Below, in pieces: positions 41,364 through 49,489 of a stretch of DNA of 64,000 nt (positions are counted from its first letter, which is position 1; each line of letters starts with the position of its first letter). The notes below the pieces were generated by a model that did not search any database, was not told where the DNA came from, and worked only from the letters and a program-made list of their open reading frames with translations. The translations under genes and the position numbers were made by a program. Source of the stretch: JBBQCW01 sp038319025 (lineage in GTDB: Bacteria; Actinomycetota; Thermoleophilia; Solirubrobacterales; Solirubrobacteraceae); the NCBI GenBank assembly GCA_038319025.1, contig JBBQCW010000002.1, positions 124,001 to 188,000 on the forward strand. The letters run 5' to 3'.

Positions 41364-41669
41364 ATGCCGTATCCTCGATCCATGTCGGATTGGACGTTCC
41401 TCACCAACCACGCCCACGTCTTGGTGTGCGTCTCCCGCGACCCCGGAATGCGCCTGCGCGATGTCGCTGACGATGTCGGCATCACCGAGCGCGCAGCCCA
41501 GCGCATCGTGGCCGACCTCGTCGATGCGGGATATCTCGAGCGCCGGCGCGAGGGACGACGCAACCGCTACGAGCTCAACTCCGACCTGCCGTTGCGCCAC
41601 CCGCTGGACCATGACCACGCCATCGGCGAGATCCTCGCCGTCCTGCGGCCGCTCGCGGCCACACCCTAG
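41364..41669 (+). CDS. Winged-helix regulator divergent from the dab operon
   Basis: A 101-residue single-domain DNA-binding protein. The wHTH is DPGMRLRDVADDVGITERAAQRIVADLVDAGYLERRREGRRNRYEL: recognition helix ERAAQRIVADL and wing RRREGRRNRYEL, of the MarR/ArsR-like small regulators common in actinobacteria. No sensor domain is visible, although short cysteine-containing N-terminal helices are present. The start is ambiguous: AAGGAG 5 bases upstream supports 41364, while a TATCCT element 6 bases before the ATG at 41382 suggests a leaderless form. It sits 130 bases from dabB on the opposite strand. Confidence 0.8.
   Translation: MPYPRSMSDWTFLTNHAHVLVCVSRDPGMRLRDVADDVGITERAAQRIVADLVDAGYLERRREGRRNRYELNSDLPLRHPLDHDHAIGEILAVLRPLAATP
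41370..41375 (+). promoter_or_regulatory. TATCCT element that would give a leaderless start at 41382
   Basis: TATCCT-CGATCC-ATG has the same spacing as the -10 elements of the P450 gene and of the gene starting at 43611. It lies inside the longer reading frame starting at 41364, so two transcript forms are possible. Confidence 0.4.
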
Positions 41670-41688
41670 GCGGCCATGGCGCTCAGGC

Positions 41689-42675
41689 TCAGTACTGCGC
41701 GGCGGAGTACGCGTTGAGTTTGGTGCGGTCGTGCGTGGCGTGGATACGCCGCACGGTCCCTGTGCGCGAGCGCATCACGAGAGACTCGGTGGTGGCCTTG
41801 CGGCCACGGTAGCGAACACCTTGCAGCACGTCGCCATCGGTCACGCCGGTGGCGGAGAAGAAGCAGTCATCACCGGTCACCAGGTCGTCCTGGGTGAGCT
41901 GCTTCTCAAGGTCGTATCCGGCGGCCAGCGCGGCCGTCCGCTCACCCTCGTCGCGCGGCCACATGCGGCCCACGAGGGCGCCGCCGATGCACTTGATCGC
42001 CGCCGCGGAGATGACGCCCTCGGGCGTCCCGCCGATGCCCCACAACAGGTCGACGGGCGAGTTGTCACTGACGGCCAGCAGAGCGGCGCTCACGTCACCG
42101 TCGGTGATGAAGCGCAGACGCGCACCGGCTTCACGCACCATCCGCACGCCTTCGGCGTGGCGCTCACGGTCGAGCATCACCACCATCACGTCGCGGATGT
42201 CGCAGCCCTTGCGCTCGGCGATCAGCCCGAGGGTGTCGGGCAGAGGCCGATCGAGATCCAGCAGGTCGGCGATCAACTCGTTGCCGGCCAGCTTCTCCAT
42301 GTAGACACACGGCCCGGGATCGAACATCGTGCCGCGGCCGGAGAGAGCGATCACCGACAGGGCGCTGGGCATGCCCTTGGCCGTCAAGGTGGTGCCTTCG
42401 AGAGGATCGACGGCGATGTCGACCTGGGGCTCAGAACCGTCGCCGACATGCTCGCCGTTGGCGAGCATCGGCGCCTCGTCCTTCTCGCCTTCGCCGATCA
42501 CGACGATGCCGTCCATGCGCACCGTGTTCAGCACGATGTGCATCGCGTCCACGGCGGCCTGGTCGGCGGCGAGCTTGTCTCCGTGCCCAACGAGCCGGGC
42601 GGAGGCGAGCGCCGCCGCCTCCGTGGTGCGCACGAGTTCGAGCGCGAGGTTGCGATCAGGGACGGACGACGACAT
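41689..42675 (-). CDS. glpX: Class II fructose-1,6-bisphosphatase GlpX
   Basis: A 328-residue metal-dependent phosphatase of gluconeogenesis and the actinobacterial replacement for class I FBPase. Hallmarks are MDGIVVIGEGEKDEAPML (first metal-binding motif) and IAVDPLEGTTLTAKG (the DPLEGT motif shared with the lithium-sensitive phosphatase superfamily), then GLIAERKGCDIRDVMVVMLDRERH and LLWGIGGTPEGVISAAAIK. GGAG lies 6 bases before the ATG. It follows a small membrane protein gene by 15 bases on the same strand. Confidence 0.95.
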   Translation of the reverse strand: MSSSVPDRNLALELVRTTEAAALASARLVGHGDKLAADQAAVDAMHIVLNTVRMDGIVVIGEGEKDEAPMLANGEHVGDGSEPQVDIAVDPLEGTTLTAKGMPSALSVIALSGRGTMFDPGPCVYMEKLAGNELIADLLDLDRPLPDTLGLIAERKGCDIRDVMVVMLDRERHAEGVRMVREAGARLRFITDGDVSAALLAVSDNSPVDLLWGIGGTPEGVISAAAIKCIGGALVGRMWPRDEGERTAALAAGYDLEKQLTQDDLVTGDDCFFSATGVTDGDVLQGVRYRGRKATTESLVMRSRTGTVRRIHATHDRTKLNAYSAAQY

Positions 42676-42690
42676 GAACAGCTCCAGGGG

Positions 42691-43158
42691 TTAGATGACG
42701 CCGGGCGGCTTGCGTGCGACGGACGTCTCCTGCTGGCGTGAGATCGCGCCGATGAACATCAGCAACACGCCAAGGAGGGCCACGAACCAGCCCCACTTCA
42801 GAGCGATCAGGCTGGGCGGCAGACCTGGTCGATCGACGATCCCGGAATACAGAACCAGGGCACCGGCGATGAGCGCGATGACCATCGTCACCTCCCCGCG
42901 GGGCCACGACAGGGAGTAATCACGGGCAACGATCCAGGCCAGCACGAACGGGGCGATCGCGGCGAGAAGCAGCACCCAGCGGATGACGGGGTGCACGTCC
43001 CACGCCGAGTACGTGGCGATGCCGTGCATCCCGTTGATGCTGCCGAGGGCGCCGGTGACGCCGTACCACGGCAGAAACACGCCGATGGCGAGCAGCGCGC
43101 CGCCGATCATCGCGAGGTACTCCCCGCGGTTGAGCTTGTCGGCGTCGACGTCGTCCAC
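42691..43158 (-). CDS. Small four-helix membrane protein of unknown function
   Basis: A 155-residue protein with four predicted membrane helices (YLAMIGGALLAIGVFLPWYG, VIRWVLLLAAIAPFVLAWIV, EVTMVIALIAGALVLYSGI and KWGWFVALLGVLLMFIGAI). The loop after helix 1 carries GSINGMHGIATYSAWDVHP. No family is recognised. It precedes glpX by 15 bases, so the two are probably co-transcribed. The polar N-terminus (MDDVDADKLNRGEY) begins at the only reasonable ATG. Confidence 0.7.
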   Translation of the reverse strand: MDDVDADKLNRGEYLAMIGGALLAIGVFLPWYGVTGALGSINGMHGIATYSAWDVHPVIRWVLLLAAIAPFVLAWIVARDYSLSWPRGEVTMVIALIAGALVLYSGIVDRPGLPPSLIALKWGWFVALLGVLLMFIGAISRQQETSVARKPPGVI

Positions 43159-43167
43159 GTGCGCAGC

Positions 43168-43611
43168 CTATACCGGCGAGGCAGGGCGACGTGAGGGGAT
43201 CGATGCGGCGAGCGCCAACAGGTCGCTGTCGATCCAAGGCCCCTGCCCGGTCAGACGCAGATGCAGGGTTCCGTCGCGCCACGTGAGTTCGGTCACCGGA
43301 CGCAGCGATGCCTGGGCGTGAGCGAGCGGCGCGCGGCGAAGGCGTCCGAGGGCCGTCCCGATGGGAACCTCGCCCCCGTCGACGGCATCGTCGAGTGCGT
43401 GGGCGGCGGGCGCCTCGTGCCCGACGTACAGGGCCAGGCGCCCCGGGGAGCCGGCCCGCGAATCGTCCAGGTTCCACTCCACTTCAGCGCCGCGCGGCCC
43501 GGCCTCGTGGACCTCGACCCAGCGTGCCAGCCGGAGCGGCAGCGTCGGCAGGGGGAAAGGGACGCCGAGACGTTCGTCCGCTGCCGCTATCCCGTCCAGT
43601 GCCTCACCCAT
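43168..43611 (-). CDS. Uncharacterised protein, leaderless start
   Basis: A 147-residue protein without a signal peptide or membrane helix. A beta-rich centre (LRLARWVEVHEAGPRGAEVE, RLALYVGHEAPAAHALD) is followed by ELTWRDGTLHLRLTGQGPW. It may fold as an Ig- or SRPBCC-like sandwich; no family is recognised. The ATG at 43611 is preceded by TATCCT ending 6 bases upstream, so the transcript is probably leaderless. It is divergent from an LLM oxidoreductase gene only 48 bases away, which also looks leaderless, so the two share one compact promoter region. Confidence 0.6.
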   Translation of the reverse strand: MGEALDGIAAADERLGVPFPLPTLPLRLARWVEVHEAGPRGAEVEWNLDDSRAGSPGRLALYVGHEAPAAHALDDAVDGGEVPIGTALGRLRRAPLAHAQASLRPVTELTWRDGTLHLRLTGQGPWIDSDLLALAASIPSRRPASPV

Positions 43612-43617
43612 CGCCCC

Positions 43618-43623
43618 AGGATA
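43618..43623 (-). promoter_or_regulatory. Leaderless -10 element of the gene starting at 43611
   Basis: TATCCT-GGGGCG-ATG on the minus strand. The 6-base gap is the same as upstream of the P450 gene. Confidence 0.55.
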
Positions 43624-43646
43624 CGTCCGGCGCGGCGGATCCCGGA

Positions 43647-43652
43647 TAGGTT
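43647..43652 (+). promoter_or_regulatory. Leaderless -10 element of the LLM oxidoreductase gene
   Basis: TAGGTT ends 7 bases before ATG 43660 on the plus strand. The two -10 elements of the divergent pair lie 23 bases apart. Confidence 0.5.
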
Positions 43653-43659
43653 CTGCGCC

Positions 43660-44631
43660 ATGACTGACCTTCGTTGGGGCCTCACCGTTCCGTTCACCGG
43701 CCTTAGCCTGGCCGACCACATCCCGCTGTACCAGCAGGCCGAGGCCGAAGGCTTTGACGACCTGTGGACCGGCGAGACATCCGGCCCCGACGGCTTCACT
43801 CCGTTGACGCTGGCCGCCGCGGTGACCGAGCGTGTGCGACTCGGGACGGGCGTGGTCAACCCGTACACGCGTGGGCCGGGCGTGCTGGCCCAGACGGCAG
43901 CCGCATTGCAAGATGCGAGCCGGGGACGGTTCGTCCTGGGCGTGGGCGCCTCCTCCAACGTAATCGTGGAGCGGTGGAACGGCGTGCCGTTCGAGAAGCC
44001 CCTTTCACGCGTACGAGACCTCGTAGACGGGCTTCGTCCTCTGCTCACGCCGTCCGACCCTCCCGGCCGGGGCATGGGCGGGTTCAAGCTGGAGCGCCAG
44101 CCGGATACCGCGATCCCGATCGTGATCGCGGCGTTGCGGGACCGCATGCTGCAGATGGCGGCGGCACACGGCGACGGCGCGTTCACCAACTTCCTGCCGA
44201 TCGGCGGCCTCCCCCATGTGGTCGAACAAGTGCGCGCCGGTGAGGCTGCGGCGGGCAAGACCCCTGAGTCCGTCGAGGTCGTGTGCCGGTTCTTCTGCAT
44301 CCCGCAGTCAGCAGAGGAAGGCCTGCCTCTGGCTCGCTTCATGTTCGCGGCCTACGGCACCGTGCCCGTCTACGCCGAGTTCTTCCGCTCGCTGGGCTGG
44401 GCCGAGCAGCTCGATCCGATGGTGAACGCGTGGCAGGCGGGCGACCGCCAGCGAGCGCTGGAACTGGCGCCCGACGATCTGATCCAGGAGATCTTCATCT
44501 TCGGGTCCCCCGAGGAACAGCACGAGCGCCTGGAGCAGTACGCCGCGGGCGGTATCTCCACGTTCGTGCTGACCCCCATCACAACGCCCGAGGATCTGCC
44601 GCGGATGATCAGCGCCCTGGCCCGCAGCTGA
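43660..44631 (+). CDS. LLM-class oxidoreductase (probable F420-dependent)
   Basis: A 323-residue luciferase-like monooxygenase-family (TIM-barrel) flavin or F420 enzyme. Family features: MTDLRWGLTVPFTGLSLADH, AEAEGFDDLWTGETSG, VRLGTGVVNPYTRGPGVLAQ, GRFVLGVGASSNVIVERWNG and TPESVEVVCRFFC. The pattern is closest to F420-dependent glucose-6-phosphate-dehydrogenase-like and 5,10-methylene-tetrahydromethanopterin-reductase-like members, common in actinobacteria. Cofactor choice cannot be proved by eye; no F420-biosynthesis genes are in the window. Substrate unknown. Confidence 0.87.
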   Translation: MTDLRWGLTVPFTGLSLADHIPLYQQAEAEGFDDLWTGETSGPDGFTPLTLAAAVTERVRLGTGVVNPYTRGPGVLAQTAAALQDASRGRFVLGVGASSNVIVERWNGVPFEKPLSRVRDLVDGLRPLLTPSDPPGRGMGGFKLERQPDTAIPIVIAALRDRMLQMAAAHGDGAFTNFLPIGGLPHVVEQVRAGEAAAGKTPESVEVVCRFFCIPQSAEEGLPLARFMFAAYGTVPVYAEFFRSLGWAEQLDPMVNAWQAGDRQRALELAPDDLIQEIFIFGSPEEQHERLEQYAAGGISTFVLTPITTPEDLPRMISALARS

Positions 44632-44725
44632 CGCTGTCAGGTCCGCTGAGCCGTTCTGACGCTCACCGACCACGTTCACACCCCGGTCATCCGAGCGCCA
44701 CCGGCGGTCTGAAAGGATGCAGCGC

Positions 44726-45634
44726 GTGGGAGCCAGGTACATCGGCGTGGACGTGGGCGGGACCAAGGTGGCCGTCGCCGTGCTCGCTGACGGCCGCGTG
44801 ACCGAACACGACCGCCGGCCGACGGAGCTGTCCAGCCCGGACGCCCTCGTCGACCAGCTCACGAGCATGATCGCGGCCGCCGGCGAGGCCGACGCCGTGG
44901 GCATCGGCATCCCGTCGATCGTGGACTTCGCCACCGGCACGGCCCGCAGCAGCGTGAACATCCCGCTGAAGGGCGTGCCGCTTCGCCATCTACTCAGCGA
45001 GCGCCTCAAGACCCCGGTGTTCGTGGACAACGACGCGACGGTGGCCGCCGTAGCCGAGGCGTTCGGCGACGACAACCAGGCCGATGTTCGCCACCTCGTG
45101 ATGTTCACGGTGGGCACGGGCGTCGGCGGCGGCATCGTCATCGACGGTCGCGTGTACCGCGGCGCCACGGGCGCCGCGGGCGAGGTCGGGCATCAGTTGA
45201 TCGCCGCCGACCTGCGCGCCGGAGCCCCCGAGCCCGGATCGTTCCCTCAGCCCGGGTCGCTTGAGGAACTGGCCTCCGGGCGCGCCTTGGACGCCCTCGG
45301 CCGAGCGCAAGGCATCCCCGATCGCACGGCGGTGCAGGCCGCGCTGGACGGCGACGACCGCGCGCGCCTGGCCATCCGCATCCTCGGCGAGCGGCTGGGC
45401 ATAGGCATCGCCAACGCGATCAACGTCTTCGACCCGGATGTTGTGGCCATCGGCGGCGGCGTGAGCGCCGCGGGTGACCTCCTGCTCGACCCGGCGGCAT
45501 CGACGGCGCGCCGGTTCGTGATCCCCGGATCCGGCACGCGCACCGAGATTCGCCTCAGCCGCTACGGCCCCGCCGCCGGGGTACGCGGCGCCGCATTGCT
45601 CGCCCGCCAGGAGCACGAGGACCTGCGCCGATGA
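44726..45634 (+). CDS. glk: ROK-family sugar kinase, probable glucokinase
   Basis: A 302-residue kinase phosphorylating glucose or a related sugar. The ATP-binding motif is GVDVGGTKVAVAVLADG and the catalytic base lies in FVDNDATVAAVAEAFG. MFTVGTGVGGGIVIDG and GATGAAGEVGHQLI follow. The zinc-binding CxCGxxGC of ROK proteins is missing: the equivalent place reads PGSFPQPGSLEELASG without any cysteine, so this member probably does not bind structural zinc. The GTG at 44726 was preferred over ATG 44717 because AAAGGA lies 8 bases before it. It heads the pentose-phosphate cluster. Confidence 0.88.
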   Translation: MGARYIGVDVGGTKVAVAVLADGRVTEHDRRPTELSSPDALVDQLTSMIAAAGEADAVGIGIPSIVDFATGTARSSVNIPLKGVPLRHLLSERLKTPVFVDNDATVAAVAEAFGDDNQADVRHLVMFTVGTGVGGGIVIDGRVYRGATGAAGEVGHQLIAADLRAGAPEPGSFPQPGSLEELASGRALDALGRAQGIPDRTAVQAALDGDDRARLAIRILGERLGIGIANAINVFDPDVVAIGGGVSAAGDLLLDPAASTARRFVIPGSGTRTEIRLSRYGPAAGVRGAALLARQEHEDLRR

Positions 45635-45713
45635 GCCCCGGCTCGACGTGGACCCTCCGGGGCGCGACACTTCAACACACTGACGTTCCGTCGACCGAGA
45701 AGGAGCACGCCTC

Positions 45714-46820
45714 ATGAGCAGCACCGCGAACGTGAACGAGCGACTGGCGGCCCTGACCGCGGCCGGCACCAGCCCGTGGCTGGATCAGATGCGCCGCAGC
45801 CTGGCGACGGACGGAACCCTGGCCCAGATGGTGGCGGAGGACTCGCTGCGCGGCCTCACCTCCAACCCGTCGATCTTCGAGAAGGCGATGCTGCACTCCG
45901 ACGACTACGACGAGGCGATCGCCGCCCTGCGCGGTCAGGGCCTCACTGCGGATGCAGCGTATGAGCGGATGGCCATCGAGGACCTGCAGTTGGCCTTGGA
46001 CATCTTCCGCCCCGTCTGGGATGCGACCGACCACAAGGATGGCTACTGCTCGTTGGAGGTCGCCCCCGGCCTCGCCCACGACACCGAGGCCACCATGGAT
46101 CAAGCTCGCTCCCTGTGGGCCCGCGTGGACCGACCCAACCTGATGGTCAAGATCCCCGGCACGCCTGAGGGCCTCCCCGCGATCGAGCAGATGATCTACG
46201 AGGGGCGCAACATCAACGTGACGCTCCTCTTCTCGGTGAGTGCGTACGAGCACGTCACCGAAGCGTTCATCCGCGGGATGGAGCGCCGCCACGCCGAAGG
46301 GCTGTCACTCGACGTTCATTCGGTCGCCAGCTTCTTCGTCTCCCGGGTGGACACCGAAGTGGACAAGCGCCTCACGGCGCTCGGCCGCGAAGACCTGCAC
46401 GGCACCGCCGCGCTGGCCAACGCCCGTGCCGCCTACCAACTGTTCGAGCGCGTATTCGGCAGCGAGCGCTTTGCCGCCCTGGCCGCCGCGGGCGCCCCGG
46501 TGCAGCGCCCGTTGTGGGCCTCGACCGGCGTCAAGAACCCGGACTACTCCCCCACGCTGTACGTCGACCAACTGGTCGCGCCCGACACCGTGAACACGAT
46601 GCCGATGGACACTCTCCGAGCGACCGGCGAGTCGGCGCAGATCACCGGTGCCACCGGCGCGCTGGACCCGTCTGCGGCTCTCGACGCCCTGCGCGAAGCG
46701 GGCATCGACATGGATGACGTGACCGATGTTTTGCTCGCTCAGGGCGTGACCGCGTTCGTGGACGCGTTCGATGCGCTGATCGCCGGGGTCGGCCAGGCGC
46801 TGGCCGGGGAGACCGCGTGA
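45714..46820 (+). CDS. tal: Transaldolase
   Basis: A 368-residue transaldolase of the actinobacterial type, joining the pentose phosphate pathway to glycolysis. Motifs: LRGLTSNPSIFEKAM (substrate site), YCSLEVAPGLAHDTEATM (the family's SxEV pattern), and PNLMVKIPGTPEG with the Schiff-base lysine. These are followed by NINVTLLFSVSAYEHV, SVASFFVSRVDTEVD and PLWASTGVKNPDYS. AAGGAG lies 9 bases before the ATG. It precedes zwf and opcA as in many actinobacterial pentose-phosphate clusters, with no transketolase in front; a sugar kinase takes that place. Confidence 0.96.
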   Translation: MSSTANVNERLAALTAAGTSPWLDQMRRSLATDGTLAQMVAEDSLRGLTSNPSIFEKAMLHSDDYDEAIAALRGQGLTADAAYERMAIEDLQLALDIFRPVWDATDHKDGYCSLEVAPGLAHDTEATMDQARSLWARVDRPNLMVKIPGTPEGLPAIEQMIYEGRNINVTLLFSVSAYEHVTEAFIRGMERRHAEGLSLDVHSVASFFVSRVDTEVDKRLTALGREDLHGTAALANARAAYQLFERVFGSERFAALAAAGAPVQRPLWASTGVKNPDYSPTLYVDQLVAPDTVNTMPMDTLRATGESAQITGATGALDPSAALDALREAGIDMDDVTDVLLAQGVTAFVDAFDALIAGVGQALAGETA

Positions 46821-46875
46821 CCGCGCGTCATTTCTCGTCCGGGGCGACGGTAAACCTCGACCGTGGTCGCTCGCG

Positions 46876-48414
46876 ATGAGCGCAGCGGACGCCGAGCCTC
46901 CCTCCAATCCGCTGGACAAGGCTCTGGAGCGCCTGCCGGTCCACCCGACTACGCTCGTCATCTTCGGCGCGTCGGGCGATCTGGCCAAGCGCAAGCTCCT
47001 GCCGGCGCTGTACAACCTCGCCCATGAGGGTGCGCTGCCGGTTCGGTTCAACCTCGTCGGGATGTCCCGTGGTGAACTGCGCGACGACGTGTTTCGGGAG
47101 GAGTGTGCGGAAGCGATCCGGCGCTTCAGCCGCCGTGCGGTCGACGACGCCGTACTCGCCGCACTTCTCGTCGACGCCCGGTACGTGCAGGGCAACTTCG
47201 ATGACGAGCAGGCCTACGCGACGCTCGGCTCGATCCTCGACGACTACGACGCCACGGCCGGCCAGCCGATGGCGCGGGCGTTCTACCTGTCGACGGCGCC
47301 CGGCTTCTTCCCGGTGATCGTCGGCGAACTCGGGCGCGCCGGACTGGCCACCCACGAGGGCGCCAAGGTGCGCTGCGTGATCGAGAAGCCGTTCGGCACC
47401 TCACTGGCCGAGGCCAAGGACCTCAACCGCGACGTGCTCGCGGTGTTCGGCGAGGAGCAGGTCTTTCGCATCGACCACTACCTGGGCAAGGAGACCGTCC
47501 AGAACCTGCTGGCGTTCCGGTTCGCCAACGGGATGTTCGAACCGCTGTGGAACCGCAACTTCATCGACAACGTGCAGATCACGGCGTCGGAGGACATCGG
47601 CATCGGCACCCGAGCCGGGTATTACGACGGCGCGGGCGCCCTGCGCGACCTCGTGCAGAACCACATGCTCCAACTCCTCACGTTGCTCTGCATGGAGCCG
47701 CCGGTGTCCTTCACGGCCGACGACGTTCGCGACGAGAAGGTCAAGGTGCTGCACGCGATCGCGGCCCCCACTTCGGACGAGGTGCCGGAGATGTCGGTGC
47801 GTGCGCAGTACGGCACCGGCGTGTCCGCGGGCGAAGATGCGCTCGGATACATGGACGAGGACGGCGTCCCGGCCGACTCGAACACCGAGACCTACGCCGC
47901 CATGCGGCTGAGCGTTCGCAACTGGCGCTGGAGCGGGGTCCCGTTCTACCTGCGCACCGGCAAGCGCCTCGCCCGCAAGGTCACCGAGATCGCCATCACC
48001 TTCAAGCCCGTCCCGCACATGGCGTTCGATGAGGACGGCGGCTCGGCGGGCGTGCTGCCCAACGTGCTGGTGATGACACTGCAGCCCAACGAGGGCGTCT
48101 CCTTGTCGCTCGGCGCGAAGATCCCGGGTACCCGCATGCGGATCCGGCCGGTGATGATGGAGTTCCTCTACGGCACCGCGTTCCTGTCCCAGTCACCGGA
48201 GGCCTACGAGCGGCTGATCCTCGATGCAATGCGCGGAGACGCCACGCTCTTCACCCGCAACGACGAGGTCGAGGAGCAGTGGCGCGTATGCGACCCCATC
48301 GTCTCGACCTGGGCGCAGACGCCCGGCCCTCTGCCCACGTATGAGTCCGGGTCCCAAGGCCCCGCGGAGGCCGATGCCATCCTCGTCGACGAGGACCGCT
48401 GGCGGGCGATCTGA
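46876..48414 (+). CDS. zwf: Glucose-6-phosphate 1-dehydrogenase
   Basis: A 512-residue enzyme for the first oxidative step, glucose-6-phosphate to 6-phosphogluconolactone with NADP. The dinucleotide motif is TTLVIFGASGDLAKRKLLPALYNL. The substrate/active-site segment is VFRIDHYLGKETVQNLL (RIDHYLGKE is diagnostic), preceded by VIEKPFGTSLAEA. The end has GDATLFTRNDEVEEQW, typical of Zwf. The start at 46876 gives MSAADAEPPSNPLDKALERL. It is followed by opcA, its dedicated partner in actinobacteria and cyanobacteria. Confidence 0.97.
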   Translation: MSAADAEPPSNPLDKALERLPVHPTTLVIFGASGDLAKRKLLPALYNLAHEGALPVRFNLVGMSRGELRDDVFREECAEAIRRFSRRAVDDAVLAALLVDARYVQGNFDDEQAYATLGSILDDYDATAGQPMARAFYLSTAPGFFPVIVGELGRAGLATHEGAKVRCVIEKPFGTSLAEAKDLNRDVLAVFGEEQVFRIDHYLGKETVQNLLAFRFANGMFEPLWNRNFIDNVQITASEDIGIGTRAGYYDGAGALRDLVQNHMLQLLTLLCMEPPVSFTADDVRDEKVKVLHAIAAPTSDEVPEMSVRAQYGTGVSAGEDALGYMDEDGVPADSNTETYAAMRLSVRNWRWSGVPFYLRTGKRLARKVTEIAITFKPVPHMAFDEDGGSAGVLPNVLVMTLQPNEGVSLSLGAKIPGTRMRIRPVMMEFLYGTAFLSQSPEAYERLILDAMRGDATLFTRNDEVEEQWRVCDPIVSTWAQTPGPLPTYESGSQGPAEADAILVDEDRWRAI

Positions 48415-48433
48415 TGGCCGGTGGCGCGCGGCG

Positions 48434-49489
48434 ATGAGCGACAAGCACGACAGCGTCTGGTCGGCGCGGGACACCACGCCGGAGGCGATCGAGCGCGCGT
48501 TGCGTGAGCTGCTCGTGGAGCGTCATGCCGAAGAGCCGGGAGCCGCGCCCGCACGGGTCCTGAACCTCGTCGCCGTGGTCGACCGCGAGTGGAGCGGTGA
48601 GATCGCCAACCGCCTGCGTCGCGTCGGGCGCTTCCACCCCTCACGCACCGTCATCTGCCAGGTGGAGCCGGGCCGCACGCAGCTCGACGCTACGGTCAGC
48701 GTGGCCACCGACGAGGTCACCGGCGGCCTCTCGCTGATCCACGAACTCGTGATCGTCAACGTCGGGCCGCAGCACCTGCCGCACATCGAGTCGATCGTCG
48801 ATCCGCTCGTGGTCACCGATCTGCCGACGGTGGCCTGGTCGCCGCACGGCTACCCGGAGGCGCTCGACGCGCTGCTGCACAACTCGCAGATCGTGCTGCT
48901 CGACTCGATCGACGAGCCGGAGGCGGCCGACGCGTTGCGCCGCGCGGCCCACTTTGTGGATCGTGCCGTCGTGGTCGACCTCGCCTGGTTGCGCTCGACG
49001 CCTTGGCGTGAACGCCTGGCCGCCTACTTCGACCCACCCGTGCTGCGCAACGAACTGCGCCGGCTGAGCGAGGTCACCATTCGCCACGACGCCGGGTCCC
49101 CCGTGGCCGGCCTGCTGCTCCTGGGTTGGCTGGCCGACCGCCTCGGCTGGGAGCCGTCGACGCTGCTGCAGGCACCATCAGGCGCGATGAGCGGCACCGT
49201 GCGCGCCCGGCGCGAAGACGTCCACTTGACGCTGGAGCCGATCGACCTGGGCGTTCCGGGGCTATCAGGCCTCACCCTCAGAACGGCTGACGGCGTGTGC
49301 GTGTCGATGGACCGTGGCGCCGGCGGGCTGCACGCCGTGCGCAGCGAGCGCGATGGCACCGAGGACCGCTGGACGATCATGGGCGCCTCCCGCGGCGAGG
49401 GCGGCATCCTGGGTGAAGGCATCCGTCAGGCGCTGCTGCGCGACCCGCTCTACCAGCCGGCGCTGAGCGCCGCGATCGGATTGGCATGA
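48434..49489 (+). CDS. opcA: Glucose-6-phosphate dehydrogenase assembly protein OpcA
   Basis: A 351-residue regulator that activates Zwf, allosterically or by oligomer assembly. Recognisable features are VLNLVAVVDREWSGEIANRL, the FHPSRTVICQVEPG motif, LPHIESIVDPLVVTDLPTVAWSPHG and WLRSTPWRERLAAYFD. Its position directly after zwf supports the call. The ATG at 48434 was chosen because the protein begins there without the odd extension. Its last codons overlap the GH15 gene by 4 bases (ATGA), which is unusual since opcA is normally followed by pgl. Confidence 0.95.
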   Translation: MSDKHDSVWSARDTTPEAIERALRELLVERHAEEPGAAPARVLNLVAVVDREWSGEIANRLRRVGRFHPSRTVICQVEPGRTQLDATVSVATDEVTGGLSLIHELVIVNVGPQHLPHIESIVDPLVVTDLPTVAWSPHGYPEALDALLHNSQIVLLDSIDEPEAADALRRAAHFVDRAVVVDLAWLRSTPWRERLAAYFDPPVLRNELRRLSEVTIRHDAGSPVAGLLLLGWLADRLGWEPSTLLQAPSGAMSGTVRARREDVHLTLEPIDLGVPGLSGLTLRTADGVCVSMDRGAGGLHAVRSERDGTEDRWTIMGASRGEGGILGEGIRQALLRDPLYQPALSAAIGLA

